From NCBI GenBank assembly GCA_029747585.1, contig JAPEVF010000012.1:111726-175725 (forward strand): DNA of 64,000 bases, written 5' to 3'. Position 1 is the stretch's first letter, and each line of letters starts with the position of its first letter. Below are positions 22,560-34,305 of this stretch, in pieces. This DNA comes from Pleurotus djamor. Taxonomy: Eukaryota; Basidiomycota; Agaricomycetes; Agaricales; Pleurotaceae. The notes under the pieces are model-generated. The model searched no databases, was not told where the DNA came from, and saw nothing but the letters and a program-made list of their open reading frames with translations. The position numbers and the translations under genes are program-made.

Positions 22560-25500
22560 TGGCCTGCTGTCTTTGGTATTGGGTTATACATTGTGCTGCG
22601 TGCATTTGTTCAAATTTCAAGGCTGGGACAATTACATGTCTACATCTACAACAGGGTATTATGCAACATGTTGGACATATGGACAACACTCTTGGTCTTA
22701 AGCTTCTGGACTGCCATCCCTCTCTTGTCTGCTCCAGTCTTTTACTAGAGCATCCCCCAGGGATTTTCCAAGAGCCATGGCCAATGGCACTGGGACAGCA
22801 TTCCCAATTTGCTTGTGTTGCTGTACACAAAACAAGAACCATGATCAGTATGCAAGAATAACTCTGATGAGGACCAAGATTGAATACCTCTTGTACAATT
22901 TTAGACAGTGTTGTCTCCACTGATCTTATATCATAGGCATCTGGGAATCCTTGGGCTCTTGCACTCTCACGCACAGTGAGGACCCGCTTTTGCTACGAAA
23001 ATACAACCAAATTAGAATGATTGTGGAAGTAAATATGGCTCTGGGGACTTACTGAGGGATGGAGGGGGTAGGTATTCTTGCTCCCAGGACGATTGGTTGT
23101 GAGAGCAGTGCGGAATAGGCCTGTCCCATCTAGGCGGCCATAGAAGGCTAGAAATCATGTTAGATCTTGGGGAAATAGGGAAATAAGGTTGCACTTACCA
23201 TGATTATCCCTTGTTCTAGTCTGATTCAAGGCCAATGCCCGAGGCAGACTTCTATGATCTGCCTTAGGTTCCAAAGGAATATTGACAGTTCTAAAGCATC
23301 CAATCTCAGTAATCAATCTCTTTTATAAAGAACCAATGCACAAACCTTTCCACAACCTCTGAAGTATACAGAGAAGTATAGTGAAGCAAGACCTTGTCAG
23401 AATGCTGGGAATGGGAGTGGGCACCAATGGGACTTGAACGAATCCACTTCTGATAATGGTTCAGAGGCTGGTAGGGGTAGTTGACTGGGTCAATGAAGCC
23501 TGCCCAGACATCTGCAGAGGAAACTGCAGAACACTGTTTGATGCCAGCCAATGTTCTATCCTGGACCTCTAGCTTGTGTGCAGGGGTCTGGGGTATAGCG
23601 ACATGGGGGTTAATCCTAGTAGTCGTAAATTAGCAAGGAAAAGAGAAAGATAGATGATAGCACTTTACCAGTCAAAGGGCGGCTATAAAACCATGAAGAC
23701 TAAGAATAAGAAGAGAAAAAGGGAAGCGAAAACTCACAAGATCTCCAATGGCATCCTCAACAGTCACAGTAGGCAGAGGAGCAACTGAATGGTGACAGAG
23801 GTCAATATTCTTGGCTCTGGTAACTGGAAGAAGCTCTGTGTAGTCAGGCTGCTTGAAGATCTGGGCTGCAAAGCAGTGCATGGGAAGGGGAAAGTCAGGA
23901 ATGGCATTTCCTCTGCGGCTACCCCAGAAGATTACCCTCTGGCGCCCTTGAGGTGCACCATATTGGGCAGCCTCCAGAATCTTGTGGCGGACCTGGTATC
24001 TAAAGTAATATAATTGGAAAAGGAAAGAATTGGGTGAAGGAGAGAATAGACATACCCCAAGGCAATAAGTGTCCTCTGGACAAATTTGACAACTCCCATC
24101 TTGATACCACCAATTAGGCTGCCATTCTCCCCTTGCTCAGCAAGTAAACGGAAGCGGAGCAGCCCAGGTACATTCTCCAAGAGAAAGTAGGTTGGTTGGT
24201 AGTGTTCTACCCAGCTAAGCATGTTGCAGACTAAGGTAGACCTGATGTCATCAGCCTTCTGTTGAAGAAAAACCAGTGTTAGCAGAAGAGATGAAATGGG
24301 TAGGCTTGAAACAAACCCTGGTATGATTGATCCCAGAGAAGGCCTGACAAGGGGCACCTGGAAGGTTATAATAAGAAAGACATTGCTTCAAAGAAAGACA
24401 ATGGTGCAAACCTCCAAATATAAAGTCCACTTCTCCCCTTTTTGGAAGGGATGTACAAAGCCCTCCAATTCCATTGGGCAAGTAGGGCAAAGAGTGGCCT
24501 TCATCTCTTCTTACAGCAAACTCCAGCAGAGAATTCACATCCTGGCAATAAACATTTGTACCAGGGTGATTATAACTGTATAGAATAAAGAATCAGCCCC
24601 CAGTTCAGACAGGCAATACATTTGAGGGGAAACTAACCTGTAAGACTCTGCTGCAGCTTTGCCAAGCTCAACCACATATTGGGTTTTGACCCAGCCAGAG
24701 AGGTCCATCCCTGTTCCTAGTCCTCCTGCGCCTAATGAAGCAATATACCAAGATTAGAGAAAGAGAAGTTGGAGAAAGAGGCAGAAGATACTAACCAGCA
24801 AACAATTCCAAGCCAATGAGAGGCCCATGCCTAAGGAGAAGCTCACTTCTCTTCCTAACCATGGCAGCATCTGCTTCCATGCACCAGGGGCACTGGGATA
24901 GCTCCTCAGACAATGAGGATACAGTTGTGCCAACCAAAGCCAGGGAGCAATAGAAGTGGTCATCAACTGCAACCCATTCCTCAATGTCTGATGGATCAGA
25001 GAGAGACTTTACAAAGCATAGACCAACAATTTCATGGGGGGAAATATGGACAGTTGTAAAAGTCTGCACCAAGCATTTCTGGATTTGGATTGGATTAGTG
25101 GTATAATGACAAGAAAGAATTGAAACTCACATCATCCTTAGCCAGGCCAGATGCAGGCTTGGGACCATCAGGTTCACTGTCAATCTGATCAAATCTTTCA
25201 AAGATTTGAACAGTGACCAGTGACTTCCCAGTTGGAATCCCACTCATGGCAATAATTTGGCCAATGCGCAAAAGCAGGTTCTCAGAAGAGTTGGCTTCTG
25301 GGGGAAGGTAGACAAAGTCATGGTGATGATAACTTGTCCCATCAAGCCCAAAGCCTCTGTGGACTCGGCTGAGCTGGTGGTGGAGTCGTTTCTTCTCTTC
25401 CTGACCACAGGAAAGGCAGGGTTTGTGGGGAGGGAGAAGGGACAGAGCATAATCAACCTCCTTTTGGAAGGGCAGATCTGTAAAGTCTGTGTTCTCCTTA

Positions 25501-26900
25501 TCCCAGACCAAACTGACCCAATGTAAGAATCCAACCTATTCAAGAGAAGGATGAGAAGCTTACCTGCAATGGAAGACAGTTGAAGATGGATCATGGAGAC
25601 CCAGAGCAGGCTCTTTCTCCTCCTGCACCAGAGTCTTGACTTCACACTTCTTCAGAATGCTATTGATAGGGATATCATCACATTCATAAAGAAGGTAAAG
25701 GGACTGAGGATGGGCAAGTTCCTGGAGCATTGTTTTGCATCCAGGGGAGAACCACTGACAGTGGGCCCACTTTTCATTGTCTTCTTCATAGAAGTAGGAC
25801 ACCTGGCAGAACCTGAATAAGAAGGTTAGAGTAATTGGATTGGATTAAGATCAAATGATCTTACCAATAATGGGCTGCATATTTGTTGGCTGACTGGGCA
25901 GCATCACTATGGTGATTAAGTTCTCTTTCCTTGAGACTATCCTCCCCTGGAACCACAATAAGATAGTCCCCACTCTGGAGAAGAAATAAATCAGCCTTTC
26001 CTATCTTGGTATGCCACATGAATAAGCCACTTACCACATACTCCACCCCATCCAAGGTGACCCCTTCATAATAGGTAACCTCATTCTCCTTCTCAAGGAA
26101 TCTCCCCCATTTGACATGTACTGGGTCAAAGTGATGGGTAATATCCTCCTCCTCCTCCAAACAAGCAGACTCTCCAGTATCTAAGTCCCCAACCATCTTG
26201 AGCTGATGCTCATTGTAGACAGTATGGGCAATTTGCCACACAGTGGGAGTGACAACTGTGGGTGAAGAAGAGGGAGTGGGGCTGAATTTGGGCTTGGGCT
26301 TGGGTTTAGATAAGGATTTGGTTCCAGATAGTGACCTGGAAGGCACACTGGGAGCGTTGCTAGAGCTGGAGGCTTTATCTCCACCCCCACCTTCATCCTC
26401 AGACTGATCCTCAGATTCATCCTCAGAAGTTGGAGGAGCATCTGAACCAGAAGTATATGATTTCTCTGACGCATGCTCAGCTTCTGGATTAGATAGAAAG
26501 GGGGCAAGAAGGGGAGCACCACACAGTTTACGGTAGAGTTTTGGAGGGAGCAATTCTAGTGTGGATGGGAGAACAGAGTGGGCATAGAGCATCTAAAAGA
26601 TATCAAGGTTAGCATGAGAAGGAGAAATAACAAGGGAGAAACAAACCAAGGATTCAGAGTCTAGATCTTCCATGGACAATGGGGAGTTGATATATTGAGA
26701 ACTAATGGATGGTCCTTCCAAGAGAGCCTTCAAGATCAANCTGGAAGTCTTTCCGAGTGCAGGTTGGGTCTCGGAGGCAGCGTTGAGAGAACATGGTGAG
26801 GAGAGAGGTGTTGGACAAGAAACCAGAATAGAAAGGCATGTACTGTGTTGAAGGTTGATTGAGGATATACCAGGCATGCTGGGTGAGAATGTAGACTCTC
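22560..26900. other. CpG-depleted tract coinciding with the DNMT1 gene body
   Basis: By eye, about 30 CpG dinucleotides occur in these 4.3 kb, and stretches such as 24160-24728, 24731-25265 and 25390-26352 contain none, although base composition is near balanced. TpG and CpA are abundant. The sequence just outside on both sides (22380-22530 and 27180-27300) is CpG-rich. Arginine in the encoded protein is supplied largely by AGA and AGG. Confidence 0.9.
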
Positions 26901-27528
26901 CTATAGATGGATGAGAAGAAGACAAAGACTGACGAAATGAGGGACATACGGATCAAAACGGCGTTCAGATTCCATGAAATCATGGAGGTTGAGCTTTTTG
27001 ATTGGCGAAAGCTGCACAAATTGTCCCGAATGGACACCAGGGCCTGGCTTTGGTGGCTGGTACATCCTCTGCGGTCCTTCATCATCCTCATCATCAGTGT
27101 CGGGATGGGTATGTGGACGAACAAGGCCAGCAGCGCCATATTTCCCAGGGGGGCAACTTGTGACAAGGAAATTAGGTGAGACTAGTTCTCCGGAGCGGAT
27201 ATCATAGATGACGAAGTTATCCAACGTCCGGATGGGAACATCCTCGTCGTCATCGCTCGCGTCCGGTGCACCGTGTGAGGACTCCCCAAGAATCCGAGGA
27301 TTGTCATCCTCTCGGAGAAAGGACCGAGGGGGCACATAGCGATTAGACGCTGAAGAACGGTATCGTTAGCGTGTTGGAATTAGCTAAGATGGGATGTTTC
27401 TTACGTTGTGGAATTGGAGATCTCCGGGGGCGCTTGTTCGACGGAGAGGGATGTTGGGGTGAGAAGTCCGAACCACGTTTCCTCGGGCTAGAGCGAACCG
27501 GAGACGAGGGTAACGTTGGGCGAGGCAT
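22698..27528 (-). CDS. DNMT1: DNMT1-type DNA (cytosine-5)-methyltransferase
   Basis: The order of domains is complete: a basic N-terminal tail, a replication-foci targeting (RFTS) region (LDNFVIYDIRSGELVSP, later RVYILTQHAWYILNQPS), an acidic linker, two BAH domains (VKWGRFLEKENEVTYYEGV; second around 25500-25100) and the catalytic domain. Catalytic motifs are I LELFAG/AGGLGTGMD, IV GAPCQAFSGINH with the catalytic Cys, VI YFLLENVPGLL, and the terminal motif QIGNAVPVPLA, with a stop at 22698-22700. Many short introns interrupt it. The frame shifts at an N at 26740, probably a sequencing or allelic indel. The enzyme maintains CpG methylation after replication. The gene body is nearly devoid of CpG dinucleotides. 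An in-frame ATG at 27555 could add nine residues. It is head to head with MCM7. Confidence 0.95.
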
Positions 27529-27880
27529 GAATCGAAGTGCGCGTAATTTGTGCAAGAACTCGAGATAGCGCTGGGGGCGGACTGGAGTGGTCGCGACGGA
27601 AGGGCACCAGGGACCAGAATCTCGCCAGAATCCAGTCAGAAGCGTTGGAGTGGGATCACAGGGGAGGTAGTTGCAGGGATTAAATATGCAGAAATATTAA
27701 TGCGGATGCTCGTAGACAGGAAGACTCAGAGTCGTCGATGCTCAAGAAAGGACGGACAGTGCGAGGGCCAAAGGGAATGCTGAGTGAGTCACGCAAGTCG
27801 AACACAACAAGGACAGCGTCCACCACCGAAATTACAACTCCGACACTCAGCCACCTTCACCACCACCAGTCGCGTCCGCC
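27529..27880. promoter_or_regulatory. Bidirectional promoter region DNMT1 / MCM7
   Basis: This CpG-rich gap of 352 nt lies between the divergent starts of a maintenance-type methyltransferase and a replication licensing helicase subunit. It contains a palindromic TCGCGA at 27591-27596 and a TCGCGT at 27870-27875, similar to but not matching the MluI cell-cycle box. Short ORFs through it are not supported as genes. Confidence 0.5.
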
Positions 27881-30612
27881 ATGGCTCTCCCCGTGGTATT
27901 CCTCAATATTGACTATCAAGAGGAACTCAGTACGCTTATTGCTGCTATTAATGTGCTTGCTCGAGACTTATAACCCTATCTCAGACACAATCGAGGGGTT
28001 CTTGTCAAAATACACCACCGAGGAGGCAGATGTCACGCGCAGAATCGCGACCTTGGACATCGAGGACTTCAACGATGCCCCAGAATCACAGGAAAAGAGT
28101 GTCAAGTACATGCAGCAGCTGGTATGTCTATGGCAGCGTGTTCGACGCGTCTTTCTGATCAGGGTATCGCCAGCAACAAATCGCGAATCGGGAGCAACAA
28201 ATGTTGGTGATTGAGCTAGAGGATATCCACAAGGTGAGAGCCCCGCCACCTCTTCTTGAATGTGCCTCAATCCTGTGCGCTGCAGTATGAAGGCACCGTT
28301 GCCCAACTTGTCTCCCGAATACGACACAATACCCGTCGATATGTCAGCCTATTCTGCGATGTCGTCGACAAACTCATGCCACGGCCAACCAAGGATATCA
28401 GCGAGCAAGATGAAGTCATCGATGTAATTTTGCATCAGCGCCGCGAACGCAACGAGCAAACTCAAGAAGGGTTTCCCGAACATCTTCTACGACGCTAGTG
28501 GGTTCCTTCCATGGGTTTTCGTTCCAACATCCTCAACCATCTATTACACAGTAATATCTATTTCAAACCGCTGGACTCCGAGATTCCGTTGGCAGTGAGA
28601 GAAGTTCGCAGCCTTCAGTTGGGGAGGTTGATCACTGTCCGTGGAATTGTGACGCGAGTGTCAGAAGTCAAACCCCTCCTCTTGGTGAACGCGTACACCT
28701 GCGATGTTTGTGGCTCAGAAACCTTCCAAGACATATCCTCCAAAACCTTCAATCCAATCGTAGACTGTCAAAACGAGTTTGAATGCAAGAAAAACGGCAT
28801 CCATGGTTCGTTGCACATGCAGACGCGTGCGTGTCGGTTCAGTCCGTTCCAAGAGGTAAAGATCCAGGAGATGGTGCGTTTTTATCTTACCGAGTCCCCA
28901 ATGCAAAACTCTCACCGTCGATCAACAGGCTGACCAAGTCCCCGTCGGCCACATCCCTCGTTCTATGACTGTTCATGTCAATGGCAACCTCACGCGAATG
29001 ATGAATCCCGGAGACGTCGTCCACCTTGGTGGCATTTTCCTCCCTACCCCATACACCGGTTTCCAGGCTATCCGCGCTGGTCTCCTAACAGACACGTATC
29101 TCGAAACCCATCACATTCACCAGCTGAAGAAACAATACAGCGAGATGGAGATGACCCCCGAGATCCACAGAGCTATCCTGGAACTACGCGAAGACCCTTA
29201 CCTGTATCACAAACTCTCTCAGAGTATCGCTCCCGAAATTTATGGCCACGAAGACGTCAAGAAGGCTCTGCTTTTGCTGCTCGTCGGAGGTGTCACCAAG
29301 CAAACCGGAGATGGCATGAAAATCAGAGGCGACATCAACGTCTGCTTGATGGGTGACCCCGGTGTGGCCAAATCCCAGCTTCTCAAGTTTATCTCGAAAA
29401 TTGCTCCTCGAGGTGTCTACACCACAGGTAAAGGATCCTCCGGTGTTGGCTTGACCGCTGCTGTCATGCGCGATCCTGTCACAGACGAAATGGTCCTTGA
29501 GGGTGGAGCCCTTGTTCTCGCAGATAACGGTATCTGCTGCATCGACGAGTTCGATAAAATGGAGGAATCCGACCGTACGGCTATCCACGAAGTTATGGAA
29601 CAGCAAACTATCTCTATCTCCAAGGCCGGTATCTCGACCACCCTTAACGCTCGTACTTCCATCCTGGCGGCCGCCAACCCGTTGTATGGCCGTTACAATA
29701 CCAAAGTGTCCCCGAATGAAAACATCAATCTTCCCGCCGCCCTACTGTCTCGTTTCGATCTCTTGTTCTTGATCCTCGATAAGCCTTCCAGAGACGATGA
29801 CGAACGTTTAGCTGAGCATGTTACCTACGTGCACATGCATAGTCGTCATCCCGAGCTCGATGTCACGCCAGTGGATCCACACATAATGAGGTAGGTGCCC
29901 CTCGTACTCGCCTTGAACACACGTTGACCCCGCGCACCATAGGCACTATATAGCACTCGCTCGTCTAAAGCGCCCAACTGTCCCCCGTCAAGTTTCGAAT
30001 TACATCGTTGACTCATACGTCCGTCTTCGCAAAGTATCCAAAGACGACGAAAAAGCCCACACATACACCTCAGCGAGAACTCTTCTTGGCGTTCTCCGTC
30101 TTGCTCAAGCTCTAGCTCGACTTCGATTCGCCGATGTAGTCGAACAACTGGATGTTGATGAAGCTTTGAGGTTGATGGACTGTAGCAAGGCGAGTCTTGC
30201 CGATGAGGATGAGAAGGAGTATGAACCAGACAAATCGGCCACGAGTCAGATATTCCGTTTGATCAAGGAAATGGCTGGTGTCGGTCGTGCGAGCGCACGT
30301 AAAGCGAAGCGTCGTCAACCGAAGCGATTGGGCCGTGGCCCTGGAGGGCAAAGGGATGTTGATATGGATTCTGACGAGGATGACGATGACGAAGAGGATG
30401 ATGAGCTGTCCATGGTAGATATTCGCGCTCGTGTCCTCAAGGCTGGCTATACAGAGGTGCAGCTCACGCAAGCGATAACCAAGGTTTGTGAATTCCTACT
30501 GTTGATGAGCATACCAGTATCTTACATTGTTTGCTTTCAGTACGAGTCCATGGATATCTGGATGCGCGTCGCCAACGGGGCAAAATTGCGTTTCATTGAT
30601 GATAGTTCATGA
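27881..30612 (+). CDS. MCM7: MCM7, subunit of the MCM2-7 replicative helicase
   Basis: The start [16 protein letters not shown] joins across an intron (about 27929-27984) to [17 protein letters not shown] further intron with a GTGGGT donor near 28497 gives [21 protein letters not shown]. Next come the zinc-ribbon region (CDVCGSETF, then CECKKN-like cysteines), the AAA+ core with Walker [10 protein letters not shown], Walker B CIDEFDKM, sensor AANPLYGRY and Arg finger LLSRFDLL, and the C-terminal winged helix. An acidic stretch ([13 protein letters not shown]) lies between the AAA+ core and the winged helix. MCM7 pairs with MCM4 and MCM3 in the hexamer that unwinds origins. The last exon ends LRFIDDSS. 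Confidence 0.97.
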
Positions 30613-30878
30613 CACACGTAGCAAACATGTATCGTCATCGTCATCATCATCTCATCTGTCTTGTATTCGCGGTCGTTTTAGCTTTCTGTAACTGTATTGC
30701 ATAGTGCTGTTGTAACACGTCATTATTCCCCGCTTCCACTGTCGCAGCCAAGTCAAACGCACACGCATAAACGAGATCTCCGCAGGCCAACCAAGACATC
30801 GATAGCAAACGGAAATGAATGTTGACCATCTAATAAGTAACAGAAAAAACATAAACATAAAACATTGATCGAATAATA

Positions 30879-33738
30879 TTATCGCGTTTGTGATGCGTGT
30901 TCCCAGCTTCCGTCGCCACTACCACTCGGACTTGATGGGACATTTTCTGTGTGGTGTCGATCTGCTTCCGTTGGGGTTCGTCCACTGTCCGGTTCGTCTC
31001 TGTATTTCGGTGTAGGTCCAGCAGTGGATGGATCATCATCCAAGAAACCTGAATGGAAACCAATACCACCAGTTGAACGACCAGGACCACGAAGTTGTGT
31101 TTGTTCATCGGCATCCTCATCATCTGACACCTCGCCAAAGGCATCATAAAGTTCCCTGGTTCGGGGACCGCCCACTGCACCATCCCTTATCGAGCTCATG
31201 GCCATAGTATCTCCTCCAGGTAAAGATTCGTAGTTCGCGCGTCGCTGAGCAACACGGCGTCTCCAGAAGAATATACCGATTCCAATACCGAAAACGGCGA
31301 CAGCGCCAACAGCACCGAACAACCATTTCTGACTTGACACCAAACTTCCCATATCGGAGAACCATCCTTCGTCCGCGGTAGGAGTGCTAGTCGGTGTGGG
31401 TACGGTCTGATCGACTTGAGTAGGGAATGCGGGATGGCTGTTTTCGCCTTCGGCATGACCATGATCAGGAGGGAGGTGAGCGGTCGGCTTGGGGTGTTGC
31501 TTCGTAGAAGGCAGGGTTACAGTGGGCGCGTTGAGGTCAAGAGCAGGCGGCAACAGGTTATCGTCCGGCTTGATGTCGAATTTCGTGGCTTTTGAGCCGT
31601 CGATGGCAGATCCCCAGAACATCATGCTCCAACCGTGGAAAGTGCCATTCTCCTTCGGCGTTTTCTGATCGGACACTCTAATTGTCCAGTCACCAACCGG
31701 GTCTTCTCCCCTATAGAATCATCGAGGTTAGATAGTGCGCAGCGAGAGTAAAGAAGAAATCACGTACCAATGCTTGACAGTCATAAACACCCATCCAGGG
31801 AACCCTGTATCCACCATATCTCCATAACGTGCACCCGCGAGGACACTCTTGATGCCTTTCGGGCTAACGATCTCAACCTCCACATCCCCCCGTTTAGTGT
31901 GTGATATCCACACTTTAACATTAATATGCTCCAGCTTGTCGAAGTTATGGCTATCCAATTGGTCGCGCGTGATCGTCATGCTGCTCTTCACACCGCCAGG
32001 AACGATAGGTTCACCGCCAGCGAACTTCTCGCTCTTGTCCATCGTACCGCCATTTATCTGGACGGCATCTGTGGAGAACCACACTTGTGGTTTGACGAGT
32101 TTCCAATCTTTCGCAGCGGAGACGTAGCGGTAGGCATCCAAGACGCCGAAGCCGTATTTGTAACTGTAGAGACGACCGCTGTTTGTTGGTTCCCAGTCTG
32201 GGTCGTCGGGGTTGATGATTCCGGCGGTTTCGATGCAAAGGTACTGGATGTCTCTCCACGTCAGATCGGGACTGTAGAATAATGTCAACGTCAATGTCGG
32301 CGCATCCTGAGGACATCAAGACTTACCGAGCCTCCAGAGCGAGTGCGAAGACACCAACAGCATTGGGCGCAGCTGCAGAGGTTCCACCATGACTAGTAGC
32401 GCATTCGTTGTTCTCCCCCATATCGGTGGTAACCTTCGAAGTTTGTCAATATACGTCAGTACGGGAACAGACGAACGACATACGATGTGCTTGCCACTGC
32501 CAGAACTGTAGGCGACAATCATATTGGCGGCACATGGTTCCGAGTAGTATGGATGGAGGCCCTTGTAATCGACGGCAGATACGGTGACAGAGTAAATACT
32601 GTTCGTATAACCGTCAAAGTTGCATTGGTCACCATGGGCTGCGCCATTGCCGCTGGCGAAAACGAAGATAGAGCCTTTACCACCGCGGCCGTTGTTGATA
32701 CCGTTTACCACGGCCTTCTTGATAAGATAACCAGGACCTTCCATGGAACGTCCATTATCCGGGGGACCCCAGCTACAGCTATAAATTGAGGTGTTCTGGA
32801 AGCCATAATTGAGAGCGGCAGCCTCGTCGACATCGGAAATTGGTCCGGAAAGGATGCGCAGTCCAGCAACTTTGGACTCGTATGCGATTCCAACACCGCA
32901 AACGTCATTCTTGATAGCGGCAATTTGACCTGCACAGCGAGTGCCGTGGTGATCATCGAACATTTTAGGTGTGGGAAGATCTGTATGGTCATTGAAGTCG
33001 TAGGAGTCGACGGCATCCTATGGGAAGTGGTAGAAGGTGAGTTAGAGTTGCAAGGAAGTGAAGAAGGAGAGGACCCACAAAGTTATCTGTAAGGTCCTTG
33101 TTCCGGTAATCAAGACCGTCGTCAACTAGGGCTGAGATGACACCCTTCCCCGTGTAACCCATATCCCAAACACCTGTGACATTCATCATATGGACAGGGA
33201 ATTCGTCGTTGACGAGATGCCATTGTGCAGTGAAAAGTGGATCCTTGATGGAATAGCGCTGTGCGACGGCGCGAGAATTCGAAGTCGAATCATCTGGAGG
33301 ACGTATTGGGGGTGGTGCTCGTTTGACACGCTTTCGTAAGTCTTGTCTGGCGAGGTATTTGACTGAAGAAACGATCCTCCGTGCGTGGTGCGAGTCTTGG
33401 TCAGAACGAGCTGCCAAATGTGATTCCGCTCTCGACTTGAGAGTCTCGAATGTGTCGAGTACACGGTCGGATATTATGTCTCTTGAAGCGAGTTCCCTTC
33501 GAGATTTGGGGGTACGGACGAGCCAAGTATCTTGCAGCTCTCCCGCTCTTTCTACCAATTCAACGCCTAGAGAACGTGCGACATCGTCCAGCGATGCACC
33601 AGCGGTCCGAGGAATGTGTTCGATGACATAGTAATTGTGGGAGTCGTAGAACCGTTTAGCTGGAGTTGCAGCCGAGACAGAGTCAATCTGTCTGTGGGCC
33701 AGGAAGGCAAGAAAGAGAGGCCATGAAAGGATCATCAA
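30879..33738 (-). CDS. KEX2: Kexin-type Golgi proprotein convertase (Kex2)
   Basis: A subtilisin-like serine protease of the S8B kexin family. Reading from 33738: signal peptide (ILSWPLFLAFLA), prodomain with a dibasic maturation site (DLRKRVKR), catalytic Asp in LVDDGLDYRN, catalytic His in DDHHGTRCAGQIAA, kexin-specific YSCSWGPPDNGRSMEGPG, catalytic Ser in SHGGTSAAAPNAVG, then a P domain (EHINVKVWISHTKRGDVEVE). A Pro/Thr-rich stalk, one membrane span (WLFGAVGAVAVFGIGIGIFF) followed by Arg residues, and an acidic cytosolic tail complete it. Kex2 cleaves after Lys-Arg in the late Golgi, for example in pheromone and wall-enzyme precursors. Tyr-containing tail motifs (NYESL, ELYDAF) could serve in trans-Golgi retrieval. 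It is convergent with MCM7. Confidence 0.95.
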
Positions 33739-34305
33739 GAAGAGAGAAGGTGGAGGAAGGGAGGAAGGAGGATGAGGAGCTGGACGAGCGGTGTCGATGT
33801 GAGTGCCAACGACCTTGGATTAGGTAAGCCTCGACGTGTTTCATGACGCCAAGTTTCAAGCATTGCCCCTTTCGTCTGCGTGTAAAAGGGGCCTTAACAG
33901 GGGCTCCTGTCCGTACGGCATCCTGTCCACGAGTTGCCATGGGCGCGCGAAGCTTATTTGCTTGGCTCGCCGTTGGCTCCCGTGCTCGTCCACGATTTCC
34001 TCGACGATATCTACTCTGTGTACTCTGTGAAGAATCATTGTAACTCGCTGGAATGTCTTTGCGGGACCTTGACATTCTAAATTTCAACATCGCAAAGTCA
34101 GCGACAATGTCAAGTCCCAAAATCTCCTATTTGCTCGATCGAGGAGGTTTGGCTTCTTCGATCCTCGACAATATCCGGCGAGACAGTCTATAAAGAGTCG
34201 AAGCCCCGCCTCTCCTTTAAATAAGCCTCTCTCTCTTCTCTGTATCCGCGCAGGTCCCGGTTACACTCCTCTCGCCCTTGCTCCTCCTTGCCTCTCTCAC
34301 ACACA
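33739..34305. other. Divergent intergenic region KEX2 / GH71 gene
   Basis: These 567 nt hold the promoters of two secreted-pathway genes. A TATA element for the GH71 gene lies at 34189-34195 and a pyrimidine-rich leader follows it. Several open frames up to about 145 codons cross the region on both strands, but none has recognisable content. Confidence 0.5.
34189..34195 (+). promoter_or_regulatory. TATA box of the GH71 gene
   Basis: TATAAAG lies 117 nt upstream of the ATG at 34306 and is followed by a CT-rich stretch typical of transcription start regions of highly expressed fungal genes. Confidence 0.55.

Noticed and set aside
22560..26900. CpG-poor tract as evidence for horizontal transfer or a transposon
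   Set aside because: The CpG-rich 5' end belongs to the same gene, intron style matches neighbours, no terminal repeats or target duplications were seen, and the protein is a normal fungal DNMT1 architecture.
22560..26900. RIP-like mutation of a duplicated gene
   Set aside because: RIP in ascomycetes produces stop codons and CpA-to-TpA changes; here CpA and TpG are abundant and the reading frame is intact, so only CpG loss is seen.
33683..34120. 145-codon minus-strand frame upstream of KEX2
   Set aside because: It overlaps the KEX2 start in another frame and has no recognisable domain; the area is better explained as promoter and 5' leader.
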